A stretch of 41,479 bases of DNA from Gammaproteobacteria bacterium (GCA_013373545.1 JABXHQ010000104.1:1-41479), one strand, 5' to 3'. Shown: positions 17,709-27,246, numbered from the stretch's first letter. Notes: generated by a model from the sequence alone, not told the origin. Made by a program: numbers and translations.

Positions 17709-20036
17709 ATGAATAATAAAACAAATGGTCGAAAAAGATTCTCATGGTCAATGTTGGCATTGTCAGTTGCCGCCGCATGCTCAAATGTAGCGTTTGCTGC
17801 GGAAGAAGAGGTGCCTGCGGAGAAGGCGGAAAAAGCCCAGAAGAAACCTAACAAAGGTGAAATTCCGGTTGTCACAGTCACTGCCCGACGCACTGCGGAA
17901 AACTTGCAAGAGGTACCAGTGGCAATCACGGCATTGAGCGATTTAGAACTCGACGCAGCGGGGATTGAGTTGATTACCGAAGTACAACGATTCTCGCCAA
18001 ATACGACCTTGCAGCAAAGTCGTGGAACCAACTCAACCATGACCGCTTTTATTCGCGGAGTGGGACAGCAAGACCCTTTGTGGGGCTACGAGCCAGGCGT
18101 TGGTATTTATATTGATGACGTTTATATTGCGCGGCCGCAAGGTGCGGTTTTAGATATTCTAAACATCGATCGGGTGGAAGTATTACGAGGTCCGCAAGGC
18201 ACATTATATGGCAAAAACACCATTGGTGGTGCGGTTAAATACGTCACTAAACCAATGTCGGGCGATGCTGAGTTTTCGGTCCGCGGTGCCTTGGGTAGTT
18301 TTAATCAAAGGGATTTAAAATTAACCGGTCAGGTGCCGCTGAGTGATACTTTGTATATCGGTTTTGGTGCCGCGTCGTTGAATCGAGATGGTTATGGAGA
18401 GTTTTTAACTTCGGATTTAGCCAATCAAGATCTGGAAAATTACAATAAAGAAGTTTCGGCGGCTCGGTTTACTTTAGAGTATAGCCCTTCGGAACAGTTT
18501 TTTATTCGCGCAAAATGGGATCGTACGGTTGATGATTCGAACAGTAAAGGTGGTTATCGTTTATTACCCAGTTTACTTACCAATGCGCCAGTTCCAGACT
18601 CGGTTTATGATTCATACACCAGTATGCCTACGTTTAATAAGGTAGAAGTAGAAGGCACCAGTTTAACCGCTGAATGGCGCTTAAACGATAGCAGCTCAAT
18701 TAAGTATATTGTGGCAGAAAGAGAAAACTACTCTCCAACCAATATCGACTTTGATAACACTTCACTGCGAATTTTTGATGTGCCTGCGGTCTATGATGAC
18801 GAACAACAAACGCAAGAGTTGCAATACAATTATGCTACCGACGCTTTGAAGTTTGTCGCCGGTTATTATTATTACAATGCAGAATCCTGTGGAGTTTTTG
18901 ATGCGATTTTAGAAGTGTATGGACAGTCGTTAAGTTTGCCCGGATTAACCCGTGAAGTCTCCGGCTGTAGCCACTCTCAAAGCAACGCTGTCTATGCGCA
19001 GACTTCGTTTGATATTGATGAGCGCTGGTCGATGACGGCAGGGCTCCGATATACCAGTGATGAAAAGCATGCGATTGTTCGTAATGGACTTATTTTTGCC
19101 ACGGTCTATCCATACAGTGATTGGGTTCCGGGCTACACTCGTCCGGAGGGCGAGCTGGTTCCTGTTGTGCTGAATGACTCTGAAGATTGGTCGCGAGTAA
19201 CACCGAGACTTGGCGTTGAATATCAGTACTCTGATGACATTATGTTTTTTGCCAGCTATGGTGAAGGCTTTAAATCGGGCACTTTTAATCCTCGAGCCTC
19301 AGCGGCGGAGCCAGCGGCTGATCCGGAAGTGGTTGACTCTTTTGAACTGGGTATGAAAAGCGATTGGGGCACTAACTTTCGCGCGAATGTGACTTTGTTT
19401 ATGCTGGAACACCAAGATCGTCAATATATCGGTCTAGTTCCAGGTGAAGATGCGGCTGATTTAAATCAGTTTTTAAGTAATATTGGCGAGTCAGACGCTA
19501 GCGGTATCGAAGCTGAACTCACTTACATAGCGTCTGAAGATCTGACCTTTGATGCTGCGATTGGTTACATTAATGCTGACTTTAAGCAGGTTATTGAGAT
19601 TGATGCGAACAGTGGCCTTCCGGTAGATATCTCTGATCGATTCAGTGTTTCGAATACACCTGAGTTAACCATGAATTTAAGCGCTAAGTATGTATTTGAA
19701 TCGGAGCATGGTGATTTCGTAGTTAATGGTGGTTATTACTATCGCAGTGATTATGATTTATTTGAAATCGATTCTTTACTGAACCAAGACGGTTATGGTT
19801 TGGTCAATATGGGACTCACCTGGTATAGCAACAAAAGTAACTTAACCGCGAGTTTACATATTAAAAACCTAACTGACGAAGAGTATATGATTGGCGGTTA
19901 TCAATTTGTGACTCCGGATCCTTCTGATCCGAGCAACACCAGTTTATACACGCCAGGTCTTGGCGGAGACAATACGTTAATTGCCTATTATGGTGAGCCA
20001 CGTACGATAAGCTTAACAGTTGGGTATCAGTTCTAA
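17709..20036 (+). CDS. TonB-dependent outer-membrane receptor
   Basis: A 775-residue outer-membrane receptor. A signal peptide of about 30 residues (cut after VAFA) is followed by a charged linker and a TonB-box-like PVVTVTARR (53-61). The plug domain (about 65-175) carries GVGIYIDDVYI and VEVLRGPQGTLYGKNTIGGAV. The rest is a 22-strand barrel ending in a terminal aromatic (VGYQF). Two cysteines in a predicted surface loop (ESCGVF and SGCSHS) may form a disulfide. Such receptors import siderophores, vitamins, glycans or other small nutrients using TonB energy; the ligand is not readable here. Divergence from the GntP permease suggests a link to organic acid or oligomer uptake, as inference. 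RBS aaagg precedes the ATG. Confidence 0.93.
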   Translation: MNNKTNGRKRFSWSMLALSVAAACSNVAFAAEEEVPAEKAEKAQKKPNKGEIPVVTVTARRTAENLQEVPVAITALSDLELDAAGIELITEVQRFSPNTTLQQSRGTNSTMTAFIRGVGQQDPLWGYEPGVGIYIDDVYIARPQGAVLDILNIDRVEVLRGPQGTLYGKNTIGGAVKYVTKPMSGDAEFSVRGALGSFNQRDLKLTGQVPLSDTLYIGFGAASLNRDGYGEFLTSDLANQDLENYNKEVSAARFTLEYSPSEQFFIRAKWDRTVDDSNSKGGYRLLPSLLTNAPVPDSVYDSYTSMPTFNKVEVEGTSLTAEWRLNDSSSIKYIVAERENYSPTNIDFDNTSLRIFDVPAVYDDEQQTQELQYNYATDALKFVAGYYYYNAESCGVFDAILEVYGQSLSLPGLTREVSGCSHSQSNAVYAQTSFDIDERWSMTAGLRYTSDEKHAIVRNGLIFATVYPYSDWVPGYTRPEGELVPVVLNDSEDWSRVTPRLGVEYQYSDDIMFFASYGEGFKSGTFNPRASAAEPAADPEVVDSFELGMKSDWGTNFRANVTLFMLEHQDRQYIGLVPGEDAADLNQFLSNIGESDASGIEAELTYIASEDLTFDAAIGYINADFKQVIEIDANSGLPVDISDRFSVSNTPELTMNLSAKYVFESEHGDFVVNGGYYYRSDYDLFEIDSLLNQDGYGLVNMGLTWYSNKSNLTASLHIKNLTDEEYMIGGYQFVTPDPSDPSNTSLYTPGLGGDNTLIAYYGEPRTISLTVGYQF

Positions 20037-20066
20037 CCCTAGATATTTGTTTAGTGTACTCTGGTT

Positions 20067-20090
20067 AGCCCGCTTAGTGCGGGCTTTTTT
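20067..20090 (+). terminator. intrinsic terminator of the TonB-dependent receptor gene
   Basis: AGCCCGC (20067-20073), loop TTAGT, GCGGGCT (20079-20085) and a run of six T. Its 15-base core is the exact reverse complement of the core of the next hairpin. Confidence 0.92.
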
Positions 20091-20106
20091 CTTGCGAGCT
20101 AAAGAT

Positions 20107-20133
20107 AAAAAACCCGCACTAAGCGGGTTTTTT
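20107..20133 (-). terminator. intrinsic terminator of the korB operon
   Basis: An 11-bp perfect stem: AAAAAACCCGC (20107-20117), loop ACTAA, GCGGGTTTTTT (20123-20133). On the minus strand it ends in a U-run, just after the korB stop. The symmetric flanks could also act on plus-strand transcripts. Confidence 0.9.
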
Positions 20134-20136
20134 AGG

Positions 20137-21189
20137 TTAACGAAAACTGTCGTTAATGGCGTCTAAGGTTTTACTGCCCGGACAGAGTTTGTCTTTATCG
20201 AGTTGATTCAAAGGGGTCGTTGTTGTCCCTAAGAGTTCATGTGTATCAGGTGTTTGCGGGTTAAGGTATAGTAAACCCGTTAATACTTCACCTTTTTCTT
20301 TGTGCTTTTCAATTTCATTCATAGCGCTACGACGGCTGCTGAAATCGAGTGACTCAGTCGCTTTATGTAAACGAACCGCGCTACCATCATGAAGGGTAAT
20401 TTCTTCCGTTTGTCCCGGTTCATACTCGGTGGTAATTTCTTCTTTTAACGGAACAAAGTCAAAGGTACCGGTCGCATTCATATGTTCGCGAACATGGTCA
20501 TAACTTTTGGTTGAGTTAGCGGTGTTGTTAAAGGTTACGCATGGGCTCACAACATCGATTAAGGCAAAACCACGATGTGAAACAGCTGCTTTAATAAGTG
20601 GAATTAATTGTTCCTTATCACCCGAGAATGAACGCGCTACAAAACCAGCTCCTAACTGTATAGCGGTTTCACATAAATCGATACTTGAGTAAGGATTTGG
20701 AATGCCTTTCTTACTGGCTGACCCACGGTCGGCGGTTGCTGAGTCTTGACCCTTGGTGAGTCCATAACAACCATTGTTCATGACAATGTAAACCATATTA
20801 AGGTTACGACGCACGACATGTGCAAATTGACCCATGCCAATTGAAGCCGTGTCTCCGTCACCCGAAACGCCAATGTAAACTAAATCTCGGTTCGCTAGGT
20901 TGGCACCAGTTGCAACTGACGGCATGCGGCCATGAACTGAGTTAAAACCATGAGAGTTGCCAAGAAAGTAGGCGGGGGTTTTCGATGAACAACCTATTCC
21001 AGACATTTTCGCAACTTTGTGCGGCTCAATAGAAAGTTCAAAACAAGACTGCAAAATGGCCGCGCTGATACTATCGTGACCGCAACCGGCACATAAAGTC
21101 GATAACGCACCTTCATAGTTCGCTCGTGTATAACCCAGATCATTAACCGCAAGTTGCGGATGTCGAATATTAGGACGAATAAAACTCAT
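20137..21189 (-). CDS. korB: 2-oxoacid:acceptor oxidoreductase, beta (TPP-binding) subunit
   Basis: The 350-residue beta subunit of an OFOR-type enzyme, which decarboxylates a 2-oxoacid with CoA and passes electrons to ferredoxin or a similar acceptor. It shows the cluster cysteines C33 and C36 (LCAGCGHD), C67 (GIGCSSK) and C217 (VSPCVTF) for the proximal [4Fe-4S], the HGR motif (86-88), and the TPP/Mg motif GDGD (110-113) with NNGCYGLTKGQ (138-148). The C-terminal 90 residues are typical of KorB-like proteins. It follows korA by 5 nt and ends at a terminator. 2-Oxoglutarate is the likeliest substrate from the KorB-like layout, but pyruvate or another 2-oxoacid is possible. Confidence 0.9.
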   Translation of the reverse strand: MSFIRPNIRHPQLAVNDLGYTRANYEGALSTLCAGCGHDSISAAILQSCFELSIEPHKVAKMSGIGCSSKTPAYFLGNSHGFNSVHGRMPSVATGANLANRDLVYIGVSGDGDTASIGMGQFAHVVRRNLNMVYIVMNNGCYGLTKGQDSATADRGSASKKGIPNPYSSIDLCETAIQLGAGFVARSFSGDKEQLIPLIKAAVSHRGFALIDVVSPCVTFNNTANSTKSYDHVREHMNATGTFDFVPLKEEITTEYEPGQTEEITLHDGSAVRLHKATESLDFSSRRSAMNEIEKHKEKGEVLTGLLYLNPQTPDTHELLGTTTTPLNQLDKDKLCPGSKTLDAINDSFR

Positions 21190-21194
21190 AATAA

Positions 21195-23039
21195 CTATCC
21201 TCGATCCGCTTGCTGTAACGGAGTTACTTTGTTCTGGTTAATCGTGGCTTCAATCTGTTCAACGATATAGGTTGCAGTGATTGGCATGCCGTCGTAATTC
21301 AACACCGATGTAAGGCGAGCCGGATCCAATTGCAATTCGTTGACTAACAAAGTTTTCATTTGCCCATCACGATTTTGTTCGATGACAAAGATGGTGTCAT
21401 GCTGAGCAATAAACGCTTCCACCTCAGCGGTAAACGGAAAAGCTTTAATTTGCAGTCCATTAACACTGACGTTTTGCTGTTGCATTAAGTCAATTGCTTC
21501 ATGTGCTGCATCAGTTGAGGTTCCAAAGAAAATAGCACCGACTTTGCTTTGTTTATTCTCGATGCGGATATTCGGCTTAGGCACCAGTGTTTTCGCCGTG
21601 TCCCATTTTTTCTCTAGTCGCTGCATCGAGCGTACATAAGCTTCCGAACTCTCAGTATAAGCAGCGTACTCATCGTGGGAAGAACCACGCGTAAAGTAAC
21701 TTCCTTTGGTTGGATGAGTTCCCGGAATTGTCCGGTAGCCAATACCTTCGCCGTCAACATCGAGATAACGTCCCCAGCGTTCTTTTAGGTTTTCTAGCTC
21801 ATCGGTAGACAGTACTTTGCCGCGGTTATAATCGATTTCATCATTCCACTCGAAAGCGTCACACATGTTGTCGTTCATTCCGAGATCTAAGTCACTTAAA
21901 ATAATTACCGGTGTTTGTAAGTATTCGGTTAATTCAAAAGCGTTGAACGACATGTCGAAACATTCTTTTGGATTTGCCGGATAAAGACACACATGCTTAG
22001 TGTCGCCATGCGAAGCGTAAGCGGCGGCCATAATATCCGACTGCTGTGTTCGCGTTGGCATACCCGTGGAAGGACCGGTTCGTTGCACATCGACTAACAC
22101 GCCTGGAATTTCTGCAAAATAGGCGAGGCCGAGAAATTCAGCCATTAACGAAACGCCGGGGCCAGAGGTTGCGGTAAATGCGCGAGCACCATTCCAGCTG
22201 GCGCCTAACACCATTCCCATTGCGGCAAGCTCGTCTTCAGCCTGAACAATGGCAAAATTGTTCATGCCATTGGCTGGGTCAACGCGCAGTCGTTTGCAGT
22301 ATTTTTCAAAAGCATCGACAACCGAAGTGGATGGAGTGATTGGATACCAGCCAGCAACGGTGGCTCCAGCATAAATGGCGCCGAGCGCGGTACCGGTATT
22401 TCCGTCGACTAAGATTTTACCTTGATTCAAATCGCGGCGTTCTATCTTTAATTGACATGTTTCGGCGTAATATTCTTTTGCGTAGCGATAGCCTAACTCG
22501 AGCGCATGGATATTCGGCGTGATGAGTTTTTCTTTACCTTTGAATTGGTCTTGAACTAATTCGGCAAAGACTTCAAATTCTATATTCAATAGGTAGGATA
22601 GGGCGCCCACATAAATGATATTTTTAAATAATTGGCGTTGACGCGGATCGGTGTATTCTTGAATGCAAATATCCGTTAACGGAATGCCGATTAAATGTAT
22701 ATCATCGCGTTTATATTTTGGCGCTAACGGCTTACTGTTGTCATATAAAAAATAACCACCCGGCAACACTTCTTGGAAATCTTGCATCATGGTTTGACCG
22801 TTTGTGGCGACCATAAAGTCAACACCACCGCGGCGTCCTAGGTAACCTTTTTCACTGACCCGAACTTCATACCAAGTGGGTAGTCCCTGAATATTCGAAG
22901 GGAAAATATTTTTCGGAGTAACCGGTACGCCAGAGCGAAAAATCGATTTGGCAAACATGTTGTTTGCACTCGCCGAACCGGTTCCATTGATATTGGCAAA
23001 TTTTATGACAAAATCGTTTACTGCTGCTATTTTGTGCAT
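21195..23039 (-). CDS. korA: 2-oxoacid:acceptor oxidoreductase, fused gamma-alpha subunit
   Basis: A 614-residue subunit in which the gamma domain (about 10-195; GTGSASANNMFAKSIFRSG, GRRGGVDFMVA) precedes the pyrimidine-binding alpha domain (about 205-590), the fusion order seen in KorA-type enzymes. Alpha-domain marks are YPITPSTS (232-239), QAEDE with E268, TSGPG (291-295) and RTGPSTGMPTRTQQSD (320-335), the motif that positions CoA and the 2-oxoacid. Its ATG lies inside the end of the upstream flavoprotein gene (13-nt overlap), which implies coupled translation and fixed stoichiometry. No pyruvate-specific features are evident. Function with KorB is certain from layout; substrate is not. 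Confidence 0.92.
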   Translation of the reverse strand: MHKIAAVNDFVIKFANINGTGSASANNMFAKSIFRSGVPVTPKNIFPSNIQGLPTWYEVRVSEKGYLGRRGGVDFMVATNGQTMMQDFQEVLPGGYFLYDNSKPLAPKYKRDDIHLIGIPLTDICIQEYTDPRQRQLFKNIIYVGALSYLLNIEFEVFAELVQDQFKGKEKLITPNIHALELGYRYAKEYYAETCQLKIERRDLNQGKILVDGNTGTALGAIYAGATVAGWYPITPSTSVVDAFEKYCKRLRVDPANGMNNFAIVQAEDELAAMGMVLGASWNGARAFTATSGPGVSLMAEFLGLAYFAEIPGVLVDVQRTGPSTGMPTRTQQSDIMAAAYASHGDTKHVCLYPANPKECFDMSFNAFELTEYLQTPVIILSDLDLGMNDNMCDAFEWNDEIDYNRGKVLSTDELENLKERWGRYLDVDGEGIGYRTIPGTHPTKGSYFTRGSSHDEYAAYTESSEAYVRSMQRLEKKWDTAKTLVPKPNIRIENKQSKVGAIFFGTSTDAAHEAIDLMQQQNVSVNGLQIKAFPFTAEVEAFIAQHDTIFVIEQNRDGQMKTLLVNELQLDPARLTSVLNYDGMPITATYIVEQIEATINQNKVTPLQQADRG

Positions 23040-24829
23040 GGTGTAACGGCCTCTTTATCTTGTCCGGCTTTGGTAACGGTGTATAAAAATTTCTGCATAT
23101 CCCAAGCAGACGTTGGGCAGCGCTCAGCGCACAGTCCGCAATGTAAACAAACATTCTCGTCTTTCACCATAACGCGACCCGTTTTTAAGTCACTGGAAAC
23201 ATAAAGGTCTTGTTCAGCGTTAGTGGCGGGGGCTTTGAGTCGCTCTCGAAGATCCGACTCCTCACCATTATTGGTAAAGTTAATGCAGTCGGTCGGGCAG
23301 ATGTCGACACATGCATCACATTCGATACACTTATTCTCGGTAAATACTGTTTGTACATCACAGTTCAAGCAACGTTCAGCTTCGTCGTAGGCTTGTTGTA
23401 AATCAAAGCCAAGTTCCACTTCCATTTTACGATCGGAAAGCGCTGCGGTCTTGTCGGCCAAAGGCACAATAAAGCGATCATCATCAGAAACCGCGTTATC
23501 GTAGGTCCACTCATGAAATCCCATTTTTTGGGTGAGCAAGTTGGTGCCTGGCGCAGGGCGCTCGGTAACATCTTGTCCCTGACAAAAACGGTCGATGGAA
23601 ATGGCTGCCTGATGACCATGAGCAACAGCGGTAATAACATTCTCTGGGCCAAAAGCTGCATCGCCGCCGAAAAAGACTTTATCGAGGGTCGATTGGAAAG
23701 TGGTCTTGTCAACAATTGGCATATCCCACTCACCAAACTCAACGCCTAAATCGCGTTCGATCCAAGGAAATGCATTCTCTTGCCCAATCGCCATTAATAC
23801 GTCATCGCACTCCATGAATACAATTTCACCGGTTGGCTCTAAGCGACGCTTCCCATTTTCGTCGTAGTGAGGCTCAACGACTTCAAAATTCATTCCGACA
23901 AGGCGACCATTCTCGGTGACAAATTCTTTTGGTGAATGATTTTCATAAATTGGAATATCTTCGTGCTCAGCATCTTCAATTTCCCAAGGCGATGCTTTCA
24001 TTTCGCTTTTTGGACTGCGCACGACTACTCGCACGTCTTTACCACCAATTCGTTTTGAAGTTCGACAGCAATCCATCGCGGTATTACCACCGCCCAACAC
24101 CAAGACTTTTTCGCCGATGGTTTTGGTGTGTTCAAACGCGACATTGGCAAGCCATTCAATACCTACATGAATGTTAGCGTCGCCGTCTTCTCGGCCAGGC
24201 AGTTTGGCTAGGTCGCGACCACGCGGAGCACCCGTGCCAATAAAGATAGCGTCATAACCTTTATCGACAATTGACTTGAGACTATCAACGTATTGATCGA
24301 AATGCGCGTTGATACCCATATCAAGAATATAATTGACCTCTTCATCGAGCACACTTTCAGGCAAACGAAAGGAAGGGATTTGGCTGCGCATAAAACCACC
24401 GCCTTTGCGCTGCGCATCGTATAAATCGATACTGTAGCCAAGCGGAGCCAAGTCACGAGCAACCGTAAGTGAAGCTGGGCCACCGCCAATGAGTGCCACG
24501 CGTTTACCATTTTTCTGCTCTGGAATAACCGGCATGCGGTGCTTTACGTCATCTTTATTGTCAGCGGCTACACGCTTGAGGCGACAAATAGCGACCGGTT
24601 CTTCATCGACCCGTCCACGACGGCAGGCGGGTTCACAGGGGCGGTCACAAGTTCGGCCCAGTACGCCTGGAAAAACATTCGATTCCCAATTAATCATGTA
24701 AGCGTCGGAATAACGGCCGCGGGCGATTAATCGGATGTACTCGGGGACCGGTGTGTGCGCGGGACACGCATACTGGCAATCAACCACCTTATGAAAATAT
24801 TCGGGGTTGGAGATGTCTGTTGGTTTCAC
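23027..24829 (-). CDS. GltD-like NAD(P)/FAD oxidoreductase fused to a 2[4Fe-4S] ferredoxin domain
   Basis: A 600-residue flavoprotein and first gene of the kor operon. An N-terminal iron-sulfur segment has C18, C22, C61, C65 and C69, as in the glutamate synthase small subunit. An FAD fold (GGGPAS, 115-120) and an NAD(P) fold (GGGNTAMD, 246-253) follow, and GGDAAFGPENVITAVAHG (388-405) closes the flavin domain. The C-terminus carries a two-cluster ferredoxin: C501-C504-C507-C511 and C561-C564-C567-C571, with extra cysteines at 487, 490 and 515. It can plausibly carry electrons between KorAB and NAD(P)H. The start is GTG with an aggaag RBS about 9 nt upstream. A 251-nt spacer before it must hold the operon promoter; I see no convincing boxes there. 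Confidence 0.85.
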   Translation of the reverse strand: MKPTDISNPEYFHKVVDCQYACPAHTPVPEYIRLIARGRYSDAYMINWESNVFPGVLGRTCDRPCEPACRRGRVDEEPVAICRLKRVAADNKDDVKHRMPVIPEQKNGKRVALIGGGPASLTVARDLAPLGYSIDLYDAQRKGGGFMRSQIPSFRLPESVLDEEVNYILDMGINAHFDQYVDSLKSIVDKGYDAIFIGTGAPRGRDLAKLPGREDGDANIHVGIEWLANVAFEHTKTIGEKVLVLGGGNTAMDCCRTSKRIGGKDVRVVVRSPKSEMKASPWEIEDAEHEDIPIYENHSPKEFVTENGRLVGMNFEVVEPHYDENGKRRLEPTGEIVFMECDDVLMAIGQENAFPWIERDLGVEFGEWDMPIVDKTTFQSTLDKVFFGGDAAFGPENVITAVAHGHQAAISIDRFCQGQDVTERPAPGTNLLTQKMGFHEWTYDNAVSDDDRFIVPLADKTAALSDRKMEVELGFDLQQAYDEAERCLNCDVQTVFTENKCIECDACVDICPTDCINFTNNGEESDLRERLKAPATNAEQDLYVSSDLKTGRVMVKDENVCLHCGLCAERCPTSAWDMQKFLYTVTKAGQDKEAVTPCTK

Positions 24830-25080
24830 TCGTACTTTCTTCCTTTACTTCTTTTATTGTATTTCTTAGTCGGGGGAGCAACTAAATTGGCGCCTGTATA
24901 GCGCAGGCTCAATTCGTAACAACTTTGCTACCCTAACTTTCCTTAGCCTCCTTTTATCATATTTTTTATGCGATGAATATTCCGACCAGTAAGCTTGTTT
25001 AACTCATCAAGTTATAAAGAACTGGCTGGGCTTTAGAACCACCTCGGTTGTGTTAGCCAAAGCCGCATCAAGTCAGTGCC

Positions 25081-27141
25081 CTAATCGGTTGAATTATGCT
25101 CAATTCGGTGCCAGCTAAGTCCCTCTGCAGTTGCGCTAAAGTGCCATTTTGCGGCGCTGAAAGGCGGTAAGTGATCGGATTCTAGCGGCTCCAATTGACC
25201 GTTTTTGAGCGCGCGGGTGCGGGTTTCAACAATGCCGGAGGGTGGCAAGGCTCGGTGCTCAAAATGGTGCTGCCACAAGCTTGTCATGGCTGCTTCAAAA
25301 TAACCATGCAATGGCACTAAAGTTTGGTTGTATGGTGGATAGGCGAGCAGTGCATCGAAATGCTGTCCATGGCTAATTTCGTAGTAGCGTAGGTTTGAAT
25401 TGTTGCGCTGCTGCATTTGCTGCTTCCAGTAATAAGGGCGGGAGGTTTGATTGACCAATAACAAGCGGTCGGCTTGGCCATGAACAATGATGGTCGGCGT
25501 CGATTGTAAGTTACCGCTGAACTGAATCTCTTGAACGCCTTGTCGCAACCGGTTGATTAAGTTTGGCGACAAGTGCGCACTAAACTCTGTGGCAAGTGGC
25601 TCAGTGCCAAGCGCCCACGCACCGTAACAAAAGGTCTGAGCTACATTTGTTGGGTAAGCGGCAAATTTCGGCCAACGCTTTTGAATATTGAAATAAGTGC
25701 TCGGCACAATATCCGCGGTCGGCGGAATGCCGCTGCTTAAAGCCCATACTTTGGCTAGCTGGATGTCGTTTAGTTGATTAACGCTGGTAGTGGGGGAGTT
25801 TTGAAAGGCACTACCACAGGGATCGTCAAAAAGTTTTAAGCGGGCATAAGCCGAAGAGTAAGTGGCATTAAGTGCATCCCATAATCCCATGGCGGTATAA
25901 ACCGGGCCGAGTCCGCGAGCGCCCGGGTTTAAGCCATAATCGGTGAGGTTCTGTTCTGCCTTAGCCGCTGCCTCTGCAATCGAAGTGGCAGTGATTAACT
26001 TAGCTTTGATAAGCCATGTGCACGCCTGTGCTGCTTGTTTTTTAAATACCAAGGTGCTGGGTAGCTCCGGTATGACTTGCCAATTGGCGCAAGGGGTGAA
26101 TAAGCTTTGCCGCACAAAAGAGTTGAAGGTTGGCTCTAGAGTAATCGATTGCCTAGCTGTGGCGCTGGTAACTGAGAAAGTTGCGGCGCTCATTGATAGG
26201 TTCGGCTCGCCGGCCATAGTGGCATCAATTAAGCCTGTTGTATCTTGCTCGGTCGCTGCAATCACAGCTCCACCGGCATTTGATATGCCGGCGGCCATTA
26301 CCCAAACTTGTTGCTTGGTAAATTTTCTACCGAAATGATCGCTTAATGCGCGAAGACCGAGATCCGCTGCAATTAAAGTGAATTTCCCCCAATCCTTTTG
26401 GCTATTGGTGGTTGAGTGGGCATGCCGAGTAGCGACCCAATTACCGGGGGTTTTGGGAAGTTTTTCGGTGTTGACCCAGCCAGGATTCTGCTGCGTGATC
26501 TGGCCATCGAGAATTAGCTGTTTGCTGGATTCTAGAAAGTAAAACCCACTGCCAGTTCCTTTATCGGTGTAACTCACCGCACAGCCTTTGCTGAGCGCCC
26601 AAAATCCAGTAACGCCAACCGCTCCGTAAACATTGCGCGACCCAGAAGAGGGGGACACCACTAAGCACGGCCGCTGTTGATTAAATGTTGCCGGAATTTG
26701 CACCGCAATCACGGCGCTGGTGCGCCCGGCTTCGCTAGCGGTAGTGGCGAGGTATTCGACACCTGGCACCGGTTTTAAAGGGTGAGCGTACAGACGGTTA
26801 AAGCCACCTGCGCTGGATGTGTCAAGTAGAGCTCTTATATTGGTGTAGTAAGCCAGAGCGCGTGGCTTAGTGGCCGGTGGAGCAATCGAACTTTGCAATT
26901 GCTCTGGAGTCAATCCAGCGGTCAATAGGTCGTCATTGACTGGACGCCGAAACTTTTGCCAGGGCTTAGCAAGCTGATACTGGAGAGTGCTGTGCCCATT
27001 CTTTGTCTGATCGGCTGGTTGCGCTAATGCCTGGTCTGCAAAAGCCGGTTGGGTGAGTACCGGGCAGGCCAATAGGGCAAGTAACAGTCCTTGTCCAATC
27101 ATTCTTGGGTTTAGCTTGGCAGAGTTAAGCGATAGGTTCAT
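25081..27141 (-). CDS. secreted D-(-)-3-hydroxybutyrate oligomer hydrolase
   Basis: This enzyme hydrolyses water-soluble oligomers of 3-hydroxybutyrate to monomer, completing poly-3-hydroxybutyrate breakdown. The protein (686 residues) matches the 3HB-oligomer hydrolase family (PF10605): YTDKGTGSGFYFLES, the nucleophile elbow GISNAGG with likely catalytic S287, GEPNLSMSAATF, HGQADRLL, and the C-terminal SHGQHFDALLAYPPYNQ that should carry the catalytic histidine. I start at ATG 27141 because aagg lies 6 nt before it and it gives a clean signal peptide cut after AFA (residue 35); an upstream ATG at 27174 has no RBS. It is divergent from bdhA, the next enzyme in the pathway. No PHB depolymerase or synthase is seen. 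Confidence 0.92.
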   Translation of the reverse strand: MNLSLNSAKLNPRMIGQGLLLALLACPVLTQPAFADQALAQPADQTKNGHSTLQYQLAKPWQKFRRPVNDDLLTAGLTPEQLQSSIAPPATKPRALAYYTNIRALLDTSSAGGFNRLYAHPLKPVPGVEYLATTASEAGRTSAVIAVQIPATFNQQRPCLVVSPSSGSRNVYGAVGVTGFWALSKGCAVSYTDKGTGSGFYFLESSKQLILDGQITQQNPGWVNTEKLPKTPGNWVATRHAHSTTNSQKDWGKFTLIAADLGLRALSDHFGRKFTKQQVWVMAAGISNAGGAVIAATEQDTTGLIDATMAGEPNLSMSAATFSVTSATARQSITLEPTFNSFVRQSLFTPCANWQVIPELPSTLVFKKQAAQACTWLIKAKLITATSIAEAAAKAEQNLTDYGLNPGARGLGPVYTAMGLWDALNATYSSAYARLKLFDDPCGSAFQNSPTTSVNQLNDIQLAKVWALSSGIPPTADIVPSTYFNIQKRWPKFAAYPTNVAQTFCYGAWALGTEPLATEFSAHLSPNLINRLRQGVQEIQFSGNLQSTPTIIVHGQADRLLLVNQTSRPYYWKQQMQQRNNSNLRYYEISHGQHFDALLAYPPYNQTLVPLHGYFEAAMTSLWQHHFEHRALPPSGIVETRTRALKNGQLEPLESDHLPPFSAAKWHFSATAEGLSWHRIEHNSTD

Positions 27142-27236
27142 GGGATACCTTAAAATGAAAGCGGCTAAGTGCATGCTAAAAAAAGATTAACATCATTGCA
27201 GGAGAGTCTAAATAGAATCGGCGCCAACGGCGTTAA

Positions 27237-27246
27237 TACTATAGTA
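27237..27246. promoter_or_regulatory. palindrome TACTATAGTA, candidate operator
   Basis: A perfect 10-bp palindrome in the divergent spacer of the oligomer hydrolase and bdhA, 70 nt before bdhA. With the next base it contains CTATAGTAC, also found upstream of the TonB-dependent receptor. TATAGT may serve as a -10 box instead. Confidence 0.35.

Noticed and set aside
20137-23039. indolepyruvate oxidoreductase IorAB
   Set aside because: In IorA the TPP domain is fused to the alpha domain. Here gamma is fused to alpha and TPP binding is on a separate KorB-like subunit.
25943-26338. 131-codon open frame on the plus strand
   Set aside because: It is antisense to the 3HB oligomer hydrolase; the hydrolase motifs, including the GISNAGG elbow, explain this DNA.
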